A stretch of DNA of 64,000 nucleotides from Staphylococcus canis (GTDB lineage Bacteria > Bacillota > Bacilli > Staphylococcales > Staphylococcaceae). A program made the translations under genes and the position numbers. The stretch is from contig NZ_JABANU010000001.1 of NCBI RefSeq assembly GCF_016238445.1, positions 1 through 64,000 on the forward strand, read 5' to 3'. Each line of letters starts with the position of its first letter. The stretch's first letter is position 1. Below are positions 1-8,458 of the stretch, piece after piece. The notes under the pieces are model-generated. The model was not told where the DNA came from. It did no database searches and worked only from the letters and a program-made list of their open reading frames with translations.

Positions 1-54
1 ATAATTTCAGAAATAGAATATTAGTTATTTCTAGGATGTTTATAAGTGAACATA

Positions 55-97
55 AAAAACGTACCAAGTCACTAAAAATAGCAACTTAGTACGTTTT
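55..97. terminator. Hairpin terminator of a gene upstream of the window
   Basis: A 14-bp stem with one G-T wobble pairs AAAACGTACCAAGT with ACTTAGTACGTTTT and ends in a T-run. No gene is visible to its left inside the window, so it probably ends a transcript entering from outside. The A-run on the left arm means it could also work in the other direction. The rest of 98-278 holds only the promoter/leader space of the efflux gene; I saw no other feature there. Confidence 0.6.
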
Positions 98-278
98 GTC
101 TTCACCAACCGACGTTGACAAAGAGCCGAAATATTTTACCTAATGTAAATATAGAATTTATAGGCATAAAAGCATAAAATATAGAAATTTTATGTCATAA
201 TAACTGAAAAGATGACATGGGACGCTTGATAATTCTATTTTAATATTGATAATTAGTGCTTTATTGGAGGAGAAAACA

Positions 279-1700
279 ATGGTTAAAGAAAAAAATTACA
301 ATAAGATTATTATGACCGTATTTTTAATCGGTGCTTTTTTCATGACTTTAAATGAAACGTTACTATATATTGCACTTCCAGAATTAATGCACTACTTTGA
401 CTTACCACGTACAGTCATTCAATGGTTAGCAAGTGGTTTTATGATGGTGATGGGTATTGTGTATCCTCTATCAGCATTAATTATCCAATGGTTTACCACA
501 CGACGCCTATATTTAGGATTAATTGTTATTTTTAGTATAGGATCTCTCATAGCTGGTTTTGCAGTGAATTTTCCCATGTTACTAGCGGGACGCATGATTC
601 AGGCAATAGGTACCGGACTCATGATTGCTTTAATCACAAATACGATGTTATTTATTTTTGATAAATCTGTAAGAGGGAAAGCAATCGGGACGTTTAGTCT
701 TGTTGTAATGTTTGCACCTGCTATAGGTCCAACATTATCGGGAGTAATTATAGAAGCATTAGGGTGGAGATGGCTCTTTTTTATCGTATTGCCATTTATG
801 ATACTTACATTCATTTTAGGGGCAATATTTTTAAAAAATGTAGGAGAGGTAACACGTCCTAAAGTTGATATCTTATCAATTATATTTTCAACAGTTGGAA
901 TAACCGGTATCATTTACAGTATTTCGAATATAAGTCAGAACGATGGAATAGTATTAACACCCCTCATCGCCATAACATTTGTGATAGGGATTGTTTTTGG
1001 AGGATTATTTGTTTATCGTCAACTAAGATTAGATACACCCATTTTAGATTTTAGAGTCTTTTTATTCCATAATTACCGTAAAGGTATGATGGTATATGTT
1101 GTCATACTATTGAGTATGTTCCCAACTGAAATTGTACTTCCAATGTATCTTCAAGGTCCGGTTGATTTACCAGCTAAGATTGCTGGTTTGGTACTATTAC
1201 CAGGGGCTTTAATCAATGGATTATTGTCACCAATTATGGGAGGGCTTTTCGATAAATTTGGACCTCGAAAATTGATTGTACCAGGATTAATCGCATTGCT
1301 TGGAGTCTCTATTTTTTATATCGTTGTACAGCCAGAATTACCGATATTCTTATTTGTACTTTCATACTTTGTTTTAATGGCAGGCATTTCAACTGTTATG
1401 ACACCTATTGGCACTAATAGTTTAAATGCACTTCCAAGTCAAAGCTATCCACATGGTTCGGCGATTTATAATATGATACAACCAGTCGTTGGTGCAATTG
1501 GTATTTCAACCTTCATTGCGATGATTACAGGTGTGCAAAATGCTAAATTGAAAGGTGAGACTACTGTAACACAACAATTAGAAAACGAAGCCATGACTTC
1601 AGGTTTGCATGTAACGTACTTATTTGCGTTGATTTTAATCATAATAGGTATTGTCATAGCATTAACTATTACAAATGCATCAAAAGAAAAAGAAGATTAA
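279..1700 (+). CDS. DHA2-family MFS drug efflux transporter, 14 TM
   Basis: This is a proton-driven multidrug efflux pump of the EmrB/QacA/LmrB type (DHA2 family) in the cytoplasmic membrane. I count 14 hydrophobic segments in 473 residues, the normal DHA2 topology and length. The motif GPTLSG in TM5 resembles the antiporter motif C, and GRMIQAIGTG lies in TM4. An upstream in-frame TTG at 246 would add 11 residues, but GGAGG at 267-271 is ideally spaced for the ATG at 279, so that start is chosen. It is monocistronic, with 359 bases before the next gene and no regulator beside it inside the window. The family is certain; the substrate cannot be read from sequence. S. aureus carries several related pumps (SdrM, LmrB-like), and I cannot say which is the closest. 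Confidence 0.85.
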   Translation: MVKEKNYNKIIMTVFLIGAFFMTLNETLLYIALPELMHYFDLPRTVIQWLASGFMMVMGIVYPLSALIIQWFTTRRLYLGLIVIFSIGSLIAGFAVNFPMLLAGRMIQAIGTGLMIALITNTMLFIFDKSVRGKAIGTFSLVVMFAPAIGPTLSGVIIEALGWRWLFFIVLPFMILTFILGAIFLKNVGEVTRPKVDILSIIFSTVGITGIIYSISNISQNDGIVLTPLIAITFVIGIVFGGLFVYRQLRLDTPILDFRVFLFHNYRKGMMVYVVILLSMFPTEIVLPMYLQGPVDLPAKIAGLVLLPGALINGLLSPIMGGLFDKFGPRKLIVPGLIALLGVSIFYIVVQPELPIFLFVLSYFVLMAGISTVMTPIGTNSLNALPSQSYPHGSAIYNMIQPVVGAIGISTFIAMITGVQNAKLKGETTVTQQLENEAMTSGLHVTYLFALILIIIGIVIALTITNASKEKED

Positions 1701-2059
1701 TTGTGTTGTCACATATTTCTGGCTTTTAGTGTTATTTATATTGATTATTTGATACTATAAGTGTAATAAGTTGTTAAAAATGATAAACAACAAGTTATTT
1801 TATTTGTTTTTACTGAATAATTTTTAAAGATGTTTGTCTAATTATAAGATTCGCTTATTTTTATACAAAAAAAGTGTTGTTTTGTATATTTTTATACATT
1901 ATTAAGCATAATTAATATGGTATAAAAGAAAAGAATATGGCTACAGACCCTATCATATCAACGTTTCTAAGTGTTTTTGCGCTTTAATAAAATTTGAAAT
2001 AAATCGCATATTATGGTTTAATGTTTAACGTGTTTTGCAAATGAGGAGGTCAAAACAGT
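1701..2059. other. 359-base intergenic region upstream of ykvI-like gene
   Basis: No coding sequence is convincing here. The DNA is very AT-rich. A TGGTATAAA at about 1917-1925 looks like an extended -10 box, which would leave a leader of roughly 130 bases before the ATG at 2060. That leader does not match a purine, lysine, T-box or M-box riboswitch as far as I can tell by eye. A strong ribosome-binding site (GAGGAGGTC) precedes the next gene. Confidence 0.35.
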
Positions 2060-3127
2060 ATGAAAAACTTTAATGAAGCTATAAAGATAGCTTTCGCTTA
2101 CGTCGGCGTTGTAGTTGGTGCTGGTTTTTCAACAGGTCAAGAAGTAAAGCAATTCTTTAGTACCTTTGGCGTGTGGTCTTATGTAGGTGTGATTATTTCA
2201 GGGTTAATACTTACATTTATCGGACGTCAAGTTGCAAAAATCGGTACAGCATTTGATGCTGACAATCACGGATCAACTTTAGAGTATTTATTTGGAAAAA
2301 AGTTAGGTATCTTAATTGATTATATTTTAATTCTGTCACTATATGCTGTAACTATTACTATGATTGCAGGTGCAGGCTCAACATTTAATGAGAAATTTGG
2401 AGTACCGGTTTGGTTAGGTGCTTTAATCATGTGTGCGATTGTTTATATTACTTTGTTGATGGACTTCAACAAAATTGTTAGAGCTTTAGGATTGGTAACG
2501 CCTGTATTAATTGTACTGGTTGTTATCATAGCAGTTGTCTTTTTATTTAAAGGAAGCGTATCATTTTCACAAATCAACAATGTCGTTGAACAACCAAGTA
2601 TTGGTTTAGCACTATGGAATGGTTTTAACTACGGTGGTTTAGCTTTTGCGGTTGGTTTTAGTACACTTGTTGCCATCGGCGGTGATGCATCTAAACGCCC
2701 CGTATCTGGTCTTGGTGGTCTTATTGGAGGAATTGTCTATTTAATCTTATTAGGATTAATTAACTTTGCGCTTCATTCAGAGTACCCAACAATTAAAAAT
2801 GTGGATATTCCTACACTCACATTAGCAGATATGATTAATCCATATTTATCTTTAGTATTTTCAATAGTAATGTTAGCAGTTATGTATAATACAATCTTAG
2901 GTTTAAGTTATTCTTTTGCTGCACGATTTACAACACCATATTCTAAGAAATATTACATTTTAATTTCAATCATTGTGCCGTTAGCTTACGGTTTAAGCTT
3001 TATTGGTTTCGAAGGATTAATTAAGTATGTATATCCTGCAATGGGTGTTATTGGATTAATGATTATTATTGCTGTAGTTGTAAAATATTTATATCGTAAA
3101 TCTCAAGACAAGAAGTTTATTGCTTAA
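2060..3127 (+). CDS. YkvI-family membrane transporter (APC-superfamily fold)
   Basis: The protein has 355 residues and about ten membrane segments. It begins with the glycine-rich stretch VGVVVGAGFSTGQEVKQFF, characteristic of the Bacillus YkvI family; the GAGFSTGQE motif corresponds to the unwound TM1 of APC/LeuT-fold amino-acid carriers. It is therefore a probable sodium- or proton-coupled small-solute carrier, but no substrate has been established that I know of. The start is set by GAGGAGGTC ten bases before the ATG. The hydrolase gene follows after 45 bases on the same strand without an obvious terminator, so the two may be co-transcribed. Confidence is high for the family and low for the transported molecule. 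Confidence 0.8.
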   Translation: MKNFNEAIKIAFAYVGVVVGAGFSTGQEVKQFFSTFGVWSYVGVIISGLILTFIGRQVAKIGTAFDADNHGSTLEYLFGKKLGILIDYILILSLYAVTITMIAGAGSTFNEKFGVPVWLGALIMCAIVYITLLMDFNKIVRALGLVTPVLIVLVVIIAVVFLFKGSVSFSQINNVVEQPSIGLALWNGFNYGGLAFAVGFSTLVAIGGDASKRPVSGLGGLIGGIVYLILLGLINFALHSEYPTIKNVDIPTLTLADMINPYLSLVFSIVMLAVMYNTILGLSYSFAARFTTPYSKKYYILISIIVPLAYGLSFIGFEGLIKYVYPAMGVIGLMIIIAVVVKYLYRKSQDKKFIA

Positions 3128-3172
3128 TAAGCAAGATGTGGTACAATTTTTTCGAAAGGAAAGATTGGTATT

Positions 3173-4198
3173 ATGACAAAACGTAAAAAGAGATGGTTTG
3201 TAATCACATTTGTTATTTTTCTTGTCGTAGCCGGTCTCGCAACCGGCTATTTTTTTAAGTCAAATCATAAAGAAAACACACAAAAAGTTACAATTGAAAA
3301 CAAAAATGTTTCAGCTTTTACAGATATTACATATATGGAAGGGTTACCAGATAGTCAATTAGATATTTTAATGCCTAAACGTATACGTCACCATGAGCGT
3401 TTTCCTGTTATCTTTTGGGCACATGGTGGAGGGTTTATTGCAGGGGACAAGCAATATAAAAATCCATTATTATCGCAACTTGTTGAAAGAGGCTATGTTG
3501 TAGTTAATGTGAACTATGCATTAGCTCCTGCATACAAGTATCCAACACCATTAATTCAGATGGATCATGCAGTATCATTTATTAAAGAAAATCAAGACGC
3601 GCTACCCATTGATCTTAATCAAGTAATAATTGGAGGAGATTCAGCGGGAGCACAGATTAACAGCCAATTTACTGCAATTCAAACTAATTCAGATTTGAGA
3701 GAGCAGATGGGATTTAAACAACAATTTAGTCCTAAACAAATTAAAGGGGCAGTATTTTTTGGTGGCTTTTATGATATGAAAACTGTACGTGCGACAGAGT
3801 TTCCAAGAATTGATTTATTTATGAGAAGTTATACTGGAGTCAAGGATTGGGAGAGAAATGTTAAAAATATTACGGAAATGTCAACACTTAATCAAATTAC
3901 ACCAGACTATCCACCAACATATCTTTCTGTTGGAGATATTGACCCATTTATGAGTCAAAATGAAAGTTTTGCACAACAATTAAAAGCACAAGGCATACCG
4001 GTTGATACATTTTTCTTCAATGGTTCTCACAAATTAAAGCATCAATATCAATTTCATTTGGAAAAACCTGAATCCAAAGAAAACATTCGAAAGGTCTTGA
4101 GTTTTTTAAGTCGCAATACATCTACGACTCGAATTAACAGTGAAGTGAGTGTGACACCACATACTGAAATTAGGCTAAACCCGTATGATAACAATTAA
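3173..4198 (+). CDS. Membrane-anchored alpha/beta hydrolase (esterase-like)
   Basis: This is a serine hydrolase of the alpha/beta-hydrolase_3/BD-FAE type. Residues 9-29 form a membrane anchor or uncleaved signal, so the catalytic domain is probably outside the cell. The oxyanion-hole motif HGGGF is at 84-88, the nucleophile motif GDSAG at 155-159 (Ser157), the likely acid Asp257 in SVGDIDPF, and the likely base His286 in GSHK. All triad members appear intact, so it should be an active carboxylesterase/lipase-like enzyme. Its substrate is unknown; a lipid, acylated wall component or xenobiotic ester are all possible. GAAAGG precedes the start. It may share a transcript with the YkvI-like gene 45 bases upstream and ends at a strong terminator. 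Confidence 0.8.
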   Translation: MTKRKKRWFVITFVIFLVVAGLATGYFFKSNHKENTQKVTIENKNVSAFTDITYMEGLPDSQLDILMPKRIRHHERFPVIFWAHGGGFIAGDKQYKNPLLSQLVERGYVVVNVNYALAPAYKYPTPLIQMDHAVSFIKENQDALPIDLNQVIIGGDSAGAQINSQFTAIQTNSDLREQMGFKQQFSPKQIKGAVFFGGFYDMKTVRATEFPRIDLFMRSYTGVKDWERNVKNITEMSTLNQITPDYPPTYLSVGDIDPFMSQNESFAQQLKAQGIPVDTFFFNGSHKLKHQYQFHLEKPESKENIRKVLSFLSRNTSTTRINSEVSVTPHTEIRLNPYDNN

Positions 4199-4205
4199 AA
4201 TTTTT

Positions 4206-4278
4206 AAAATCACACTTCCTTATTTGTAAAGGTGTAAAATAGTTTAAAACTATTTGTTTACGGAGGAAGTGTGTTTTT
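4206..4278. terminator. Compound hairpin terminator after the hydrolase gene
   Basis: The outer arms AAAATCACACTTCCT and AGGAAGTGTGTTTTT pair almost perfectly, and a second hairpin lies inside the loop (AAATAGTTT with AAACTATTT). T-runs on both strands suggest it also stops the convergent acetyltransferase transcript. Confidence 0.75.
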
Positions 4279-4340
4279 ATTTGAAAAATTAAAACTGTGA
4301 AATATAGTTTTAGAATGATAAAATATGAGTAACTTTACAT

Positions 4341-4847
4341 CTATTCAATTAAATAAGCCATCAGATACTCATTAAAATATTGGGTATTAATTTTAATGGA
4401 ATTGCGGCGTTCACCTTCAACAACAAATTTTGCTTTTTTATAAAATTGGTAAGCAGTGGTATTTGCACTGACAACATTTAATTCAATACGAGATATATCA
4501 TGTGATTGACACCACGTTTTGCAGTGATTTAATAATTCAAACCCAATACCACGATTCTGATGAGATTTTAAAACACCCATAGCTATGTTTGCGGTGTGTT
4601 TAATGCGTTTGAGTGGTTTTGTTTTAATCGTTAAATAACCTACGAGTTGTTCATCCTCTTCGGCGACTAATATCGCCAAATGTGGTGATGTAATGACCTT
4701 CTCAATTTTAGTTGTTGCACGTTCAAGAGAAGGGATGTATTCTCCTGGGTCATACAGCATAAATTCAGATTCATCAAAAATTTGACGCATGAGCATAATG
4801 AGCGGTTCAACATCTTTAATTCTTATTTCTCTAATTGTTACAACCAT
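4341..4847 (-). CDS. GNAT-family N-acetyltransferase
   Basis: This 168-residue single-domain GNAT protein would transfer an acetyl group from acetyl-CoA to an amine. The acetyl-CoA binding motif A is seen as SHQNRGIGFELL, the usual R/Q-x-x-G-x-G/A pattern. The C-terminus (YQFYKKAKFVVEGERR) is typical of the RimI-like branch with a YxxxGF-type beta-strand. The open frame extends six codons further upstream, but a GGAG eight bases before ATGGTTGTA favours the start at 4847. It is transcribed towards the hydrolase gene and divergently from graX, sharing the 138-base region between them. The substrate is unknown, and GNAT proteins of this size in staphylococci are mostly uncharacterised. Confidence 0.75.
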   Translation of the reverse strand: MVVTIREIRIKDVEPLIMLMRQIFDESEFMLYDPGEYIPSLERATTKIEKVITSPHLAILVAEEDEQLVGYLTIKTKPLKRIKHTANIAMGVLKSHQNRGIGFELLNHCKTWCQSHDISRIELNVVSANTTAYQFYKKAKFVVEGERRNSIKINTQYFNEYLMAYLIE

Positions 4848-4985
4848 AAAGTCATCTCCAATCATGATTTTACATTTTACACGTCATGCGATGAATAATC
4901 AATTTTATTGTACCTTACTCGAATTCGAACTCAATATAAGTGTCTATGTGAGTAGTACTATTTATATTAGAAAGGAAAGAAGCAT

Positions 4986-5900
4986 ATGCATGCGAAAGTT
5001 TTATTAGCAGGTGTAACGGGACCAATTGGCCAATCTTTGGTCAATGCACTTGCCTCTGAATATCAATTATTTACAATCTCTAAATACCCAAAACCACAAA
5101 AACAAACTAATGTTAAATGGATTACTGGCGATATTTATAACTATAAAGACGTTTTAAAAGCAATGGAAAATATTGATATCGCAGTATTTTTTCTAGACCC
5201 AACAAAGCATTCAGCTAAGATGACACGTGCTTTAGCAAGAGAACTCAATCTAATTGCAGCTGATAATTTTGCAAGAGCAGCACATCATCATAATATCACA
5301 GAAATAATTTATGTAAGTGGGAGTCAATTTGATGCAGAAACAATCCAACAGTTAAGTGCTTATGGTACACCTGTACGTCAAACAATGCGTGAAATGAAAC
5401 GTTCGCACATATCTGTAGAGTTTCAAGTCGCAAAATATAATGATATACGAATTGTACATCATATGCCTAAACCACTTAATTGGTCACTTTATGAAGTAAT
5501 AGAACGGTTTGTGAGTTGGATATCTAATGCAAAAGGAACGCGATTATTAGCAGAAATAGAGCATGAGTATATTAAAATATATAAGAAAAGTAATGGGAAA
5601 TTACGTGCCACTTTAAAAGTTGAACATATTGATGCCAATTTGTATCGATTGGTCATGGTTAAGGATGACTTAGCGCGACATATGGAGACACCAATTATCG
5701 AATTTCGTTATATTGCTCAATTAAATTGGATAATTATTCAGTTTTTCAATTATATACCAAAAGTGATATGGCCAGTAGCATATTTATTACAAGTTCCTTA
5801 TTTAATGATGTTACTAAGAGGATTTGATACCAAATGTCGTATTCAAGTGTATCATGAAAAGATTCAAAGAGGAATGAAGGTCAATTATACAAAGGACTGA
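4986..5900 (+). CDS. graX: GraX, auxiliary protein of the GraRS antimicrobial-peptide system
   Basis: This 304-residue protein has an N-terminal Rossmann fold with the NAD(P)-binding motif GVTGPIGQ near residue 9, as in NmrA/epimerase-like proteins. The C-terminal third carries hydrophobic stretches (about 245-280). Its place directly before graR, five bases away, and its fit to the S. aureus GraX family identify it. In S. aureus GraX is a cytosolic partner that binds GraR and is needed for signalling; no enzymatic activity is established. AGAAAGGAAAG precedes the ATG. A downstream in-frame start at codon 2-3 is not better supported. It is the first gene of the graXRS operon, and its promoter must lie in 4848-4985. 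Confidence 0.9.
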   Translation: MHAKVLLAGVTGPIGQSLVNALASEYQLFTISKYPKPQKQTNVKWITGDIYNYKDVLKAMENIDIAVFFLDPTKHSAKMTRALARELNLIAADNFARAAHHHNITEIIYVSGSQFDAETIQQLSAYGTPVRQTMREMKRSHISVEFQVAKYNDIRIVHHMPKPLNWSLYEVIERFVSWISNAKGTRLLAEIEHEYIKIYKKSNGKLRATLKVEHIDANLYRLVMVKDDLARHMETPIIEFRYIAQLNWIIIQFFNYIPKVIWPVAYLLQVPYLMMLLRGFDTKCRIQVYHEKIQRGMKVNYTKD

Positions 5901-5905
5901 ATCAT

Positions 5906-6580
5906 ATGGATATTTTATTAGTAGAAGATGATCAAAGTTTAAGGCAAGAAATCACCGAAACGTTATCAAAATGGGATATTAATGTTACAGGTGTTGAAGA
6001 CTTTAGCAGAGTACTGGAATTATTTAATCAACTCGATCCAGATATTGTCCTAATGGATATTACTTTACCTAAATATGATGGTTTTTACTGGACGCGATTA
6101 ATACGTCAAAATTCCAATGTACCTATTGTATTTTTATCTTCAAGGGATAACCCAATGGATCAAGTCATGAGTATGGAACTTGGTGCAGATGACTATATCG
6201 AAAAACCGTTTAATATGTCAATACTTGTAGCAAAATTACAAGCGATTTATCGACGTGTTTATCAATATACATCTCAAGAGACAAGAATGATGGTGTGGAG
6301 AGGTGCTACTGTTAATCTCACTAAGGATTGTATTTCAAATGAAGAAGGTACAGTTTATTTAACGAAAACTGAGATGCAGATTTTAGAAGTATTGCTCAAA
6401 AATCGTAATCAAATTGTTTCTAGAAATACACTCATGTCAACACTTTGGGATAATGAAGCATTTGTAAACGATAATACATTGACGGTCAACGTCAACCGGC
6501 TTAGAAAAAAATTACAAGAATTACTAATCATAGATGCAATTGAAACAAAAGTTGGAAGAGGGTATATTGCACATGATTAA
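5906..6580 (+). CDS. graR: GraR, OmpR-family response regulator
   Basis: GraR is the DNA-binding half of the GraRS two-component system. It activates dltABCD, mprF and vraFG when cationic antimicrobial peptides are sensed. The receiver domain (1-118) has the acidic pocket EDD at 7-9, the phospho-acceptor Asp51 in DPDIVLMDITLP and the switch Lys in YIEKPF. The C-terminal winged-helix domain (about 130-224) ends in the OmpR-type recognition helix (NTLTVNVNRLRKKL) and wing. Length (224) equals the S. aureus protein. The gene starts five bases after graX, and its last codons overlap the start of graS by eight bases, indicating translational coupling. Confidence 0.95.
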   Translation: MDILLVEDDQSLRQEITETLSKWDINVTGVEDFSRVLELFNQLDPDIVLMDITLPKYDGFYWTRLIRQNSNVPIVFLSSRDNPMDQVMSMELGADDYIEKPFNMSILVAKLQAIYRRVYQYTSQETRMMVWRGATVNLTKDCISNEEGTVYLTKTEMQILEVLLKNRNQIVSRNTLMSTLWDNEAFVNDNTLTVNVNRLRKKLQELLIIDAIETKVGRGYIAHD

Positions 6581-7595
6581 TTTAAAGTGGATTATAGCTT
6601 TTTTTAAAGAGAGACGGTATTGGATATTATTACTAGTCATGATAACACTGATGTTGATAGGGATAGGATGGCTAGATGACTCAGTTAACTTAAAAAGTAT
6701 TATATATATTTGTGTACTGCAGTGGATTGTCATTTTACTTTTTTTAATTGTGACTTGTTATAAGGAAACGCGATTTATGAAACAATTGGATGAACAAGTT
6801 GAGTTAAACACATTAAAGGACCAAGACTGGGCGAGTACACCTTTTGAACAACAGGTTATCGCATATTTAAATCGTAAACTTAATATACAGAAACGGAGCC
6901 TTTTAAAACAACAAGATTGGCTAGATTTAAATCAACAAAGTTTGACAGAGTTTGTACATAACATTAAAAGTCCTGTTACAGCACTTTATTTATTGATTGA
7001 AAAAGAGGAAGATCCATCTCGATATCAGCAATTGATGTTTGAATGGAGTCGTATCGATTATATGTTGGACCAACAGTTGTTTTTATCACGTGTCGATCAA
7101 AAGTCACGAGATCTTTATTTTGAACATACCTTACTTAAACCATTAATTATAGAAGAAGTTCAAAAAACAAGACATATTAGTATGAATAAAGGCATTGGTT
7201 TTGAAATAACAGTTCCTGAAGATTACAAAGTGTATACTGATAAACGATGGTTTCGTATGATCATTCGTCAAATTATCTCGAATGCGGTTAAGTATTCTGA
7301 GAATGAGGCAATTGAAATAGAAGCTACCAATAATAATGAGTATGTTAGCGTATCTATTAAAGATAAAGGTTATGGTATTGCAAAGCATGATTTACCACGT
7401 ATTTTTCAAAGAGGATTCACATCAACAGATCAAACAAATAATACAGCTGCTTCAGGAATTGGGCTGTATCTCGTTGATCAAGTACGAGATGAATTAGGAT
7501 TACAGATTGACGTACAATCAGAACTTCATGTTGGTACAACAGTGACACTTACTTTTTCTAAACCTAATGAGTTAATTGAACGCATGTCTAAGTGA
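6573..7595 (+). CDS. graS: GraS, intramembrane-sensing histidine kinase
   Basis: GraS is a short-loop (intramembrane-sensing) kinase that perceives cationic peptides and acidic pH together with VraFG and phosphorylates GraR. Two N-terminal helices (about 16-33 and 43-62) flank a loop of only about nine residues. The phospho-accepting histidine is His129 in TEFVHNIKSP, followed by a HATPase_c domain with N-box IISNAVKYSE, DKGYGIAKHD and a G2-like SGIGLYL. The open frame extends upstream, but ATG at 6573 gives MINLKWI, matching family starts, and overlaps graR. The loop here reads LDDSVNLKS; the acidic residues I recall from S. aureus (Asp37 and Asp41 with Pro39) are not conserved. The stop codon lies inside the terminator hairpin. 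Confidence 0.95.
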   Translation: MINLKWIIAFFKERRYWILLLVMITLMLIGIGWLDDSVNLKSIIYICVLQWIVILLFLIVTCYKETRFMKQLDEQVELNTLKDQDWASTPFEQQVIAYLNRKLNIQKRSLLKQQDWLDLNQQSLTEFVHNIKSPVTALYLLIEKEEDPSRYQQLMFEWSRIDYMLDQQLFLSRVDQKSRDLYFEHTLLKPLIIEEVQKTRHISMNKGIGFEITVPEDYKVYTDKRWFRMIIRQIISNAVKYSENEAIEIEATNNNEYVSVSIKDKGYGIAKHDLPRIFQRGFTSTDQTNNTAASGIGLYLVDQVRDELGLQIDVQSELHVGTTVTLTFSKPNELIERMSK

Positions 7596-7624
7596 CAAAA
7601 TTGTCACTTGAGACATGCGTTTTG
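7581..7624 (+). terminator. graS terminator overlapping the graS stop codon
   Basis: A 17-bp stem with a one-base bulge pairs 7581-7597 with 7602-7619 around a four-base loop and is followed by TTTT. The last codons of graS (MSK-stop) form the left arm. It separates graXRS from vraFG, which are two transcription units in S. aureus. Confidence 0.75.
7595..7604. promoter_or_regulatory. Candidate GraR operator upstream of vraF
   Basis: ACAAAATTGT differs by one base from the ACAAATTTGT sequence reported upstream of GraR targets (dlt, mprF, vraFG) in S. aureus. It sits about 93 bases before the vraF start and at the tip of the graS terminator, within GTGACAAAATTGTCAC. No better match is present in 7605-7696. 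Confidence 0.5.
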
Positions 7625-7696
7625 TCATATGATTCAAACGATAAAAATATCATTACGCTTTAGAATATAGATAACTTATTAAAAAGGAGTGAGACG

Positions 7697-8458
7697 ATGA
7701 CATTGTTAAAAGTACGTCATTTGACAAAAGTATACGGTAATAAGAAGCGTATGTTTGAGGTTTTAAAAGATATAAACTTTGAAGTAGCAAAAGGTGAATT
7801 TGTCTCGATTATGGGGCCGTCCGGTTCTGGTAAGACCACATTACTTAATGTGTTAAGTTCAATAGATTATGCATCAAGTGGAAGTATTGTAATCAATGAG
7901 CAAGAGATTACAGAATTAACGAATAGACAACTAGCAGATTTAAGAAAAAAAGATATTGGATTTATCTTCCAAGAATATAATGTTCTAGATACACTATCAG
8001 TTCGAGAAAATATTATGTTACCGTTATCGATTAAAAAAATGGATAAAAAAGAACAAGAAATGAGATTTGAAACTGTTACGAAAGCACTTGGAATTGAGGA
8101 TATTAGTGACAAATACCCAGAAGAACTTTCTGGTGGTCAGAAACAAAGAACAGCTGCAGCACGAGCACTTGTTTCAAATCCATCGATTATTTTTGCTGAT
8201 GAACCTACTGGGGCTCTTGATTCTAAAAGTGCAAGAGATTTATTGAAGCGGTTAGAAGATATAAATCAAAAAATGAATACAACTATCATCATGGTAACAC
8301 ATGATCCTGTTGCAGCAAGTTATTCTAATCGAGTGATTATGTTAAAAGATGGAGAAATAAATACTGAACTTTATCAAGGAGATAAGGAAATTTCACAATT
8401 TTATCAAGAGATTATTCACAATCAAAGTGTGCTTGGTGGTGTGAAAAATGAACTTTAA
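7697..8458 (+). CDS. vraF: VraF, ATP-binding subunit of the VraFG peptide-sensing ABC transporter
   Basis: This 253-residue ABC ATPase belongs to the BceA/MacB-type family. Walker A is GPSGSGKTT (about 37-45), the signature LSGGQKQR, Walker [13 protein letters not shown], and the switch His is in VTHD. With VraG it forms a Bce-type complex that confers cationic-peptide resistance mainly by signalling through GraS rather than by classic export (known from S. aureus). AAAGGAGTGAG precedes the ATG. It overlaps vraG by 11 bases. A near-consensus GraR site upstream implies induction by GraRS. Confidence 0.95.
   Translation: MTLLKVRHLTKVYGNKKRMFEVLKDINFEVAKGEFVSIMGPSGSGKTTLLNVLSSIDYASSGSIVINEQEITELTNRQLADLRKKDIGFIFQEYNVLDTLSVRENIMLPLSIKKMDKKEQEMRFETVTKALGIEDISDKYPEELSGGQKQRTAAARALVSNPSIIFADEPTGALDSKSARDLLKRLEDINQKMNTTIIMVTHDPVAASYSNRVIMLKDGEINTELYQGDKEISQFYQEIIHNQSVLGGVKNEL

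Noticed and set aside
1466-1657. Minus-strand open frames inside the DHA2 pump gene, and similar frames inside vraF, vraG, norA and fruA
   Set aside because: They lie fully within well-identified genes and lack ribosome-binding sites.
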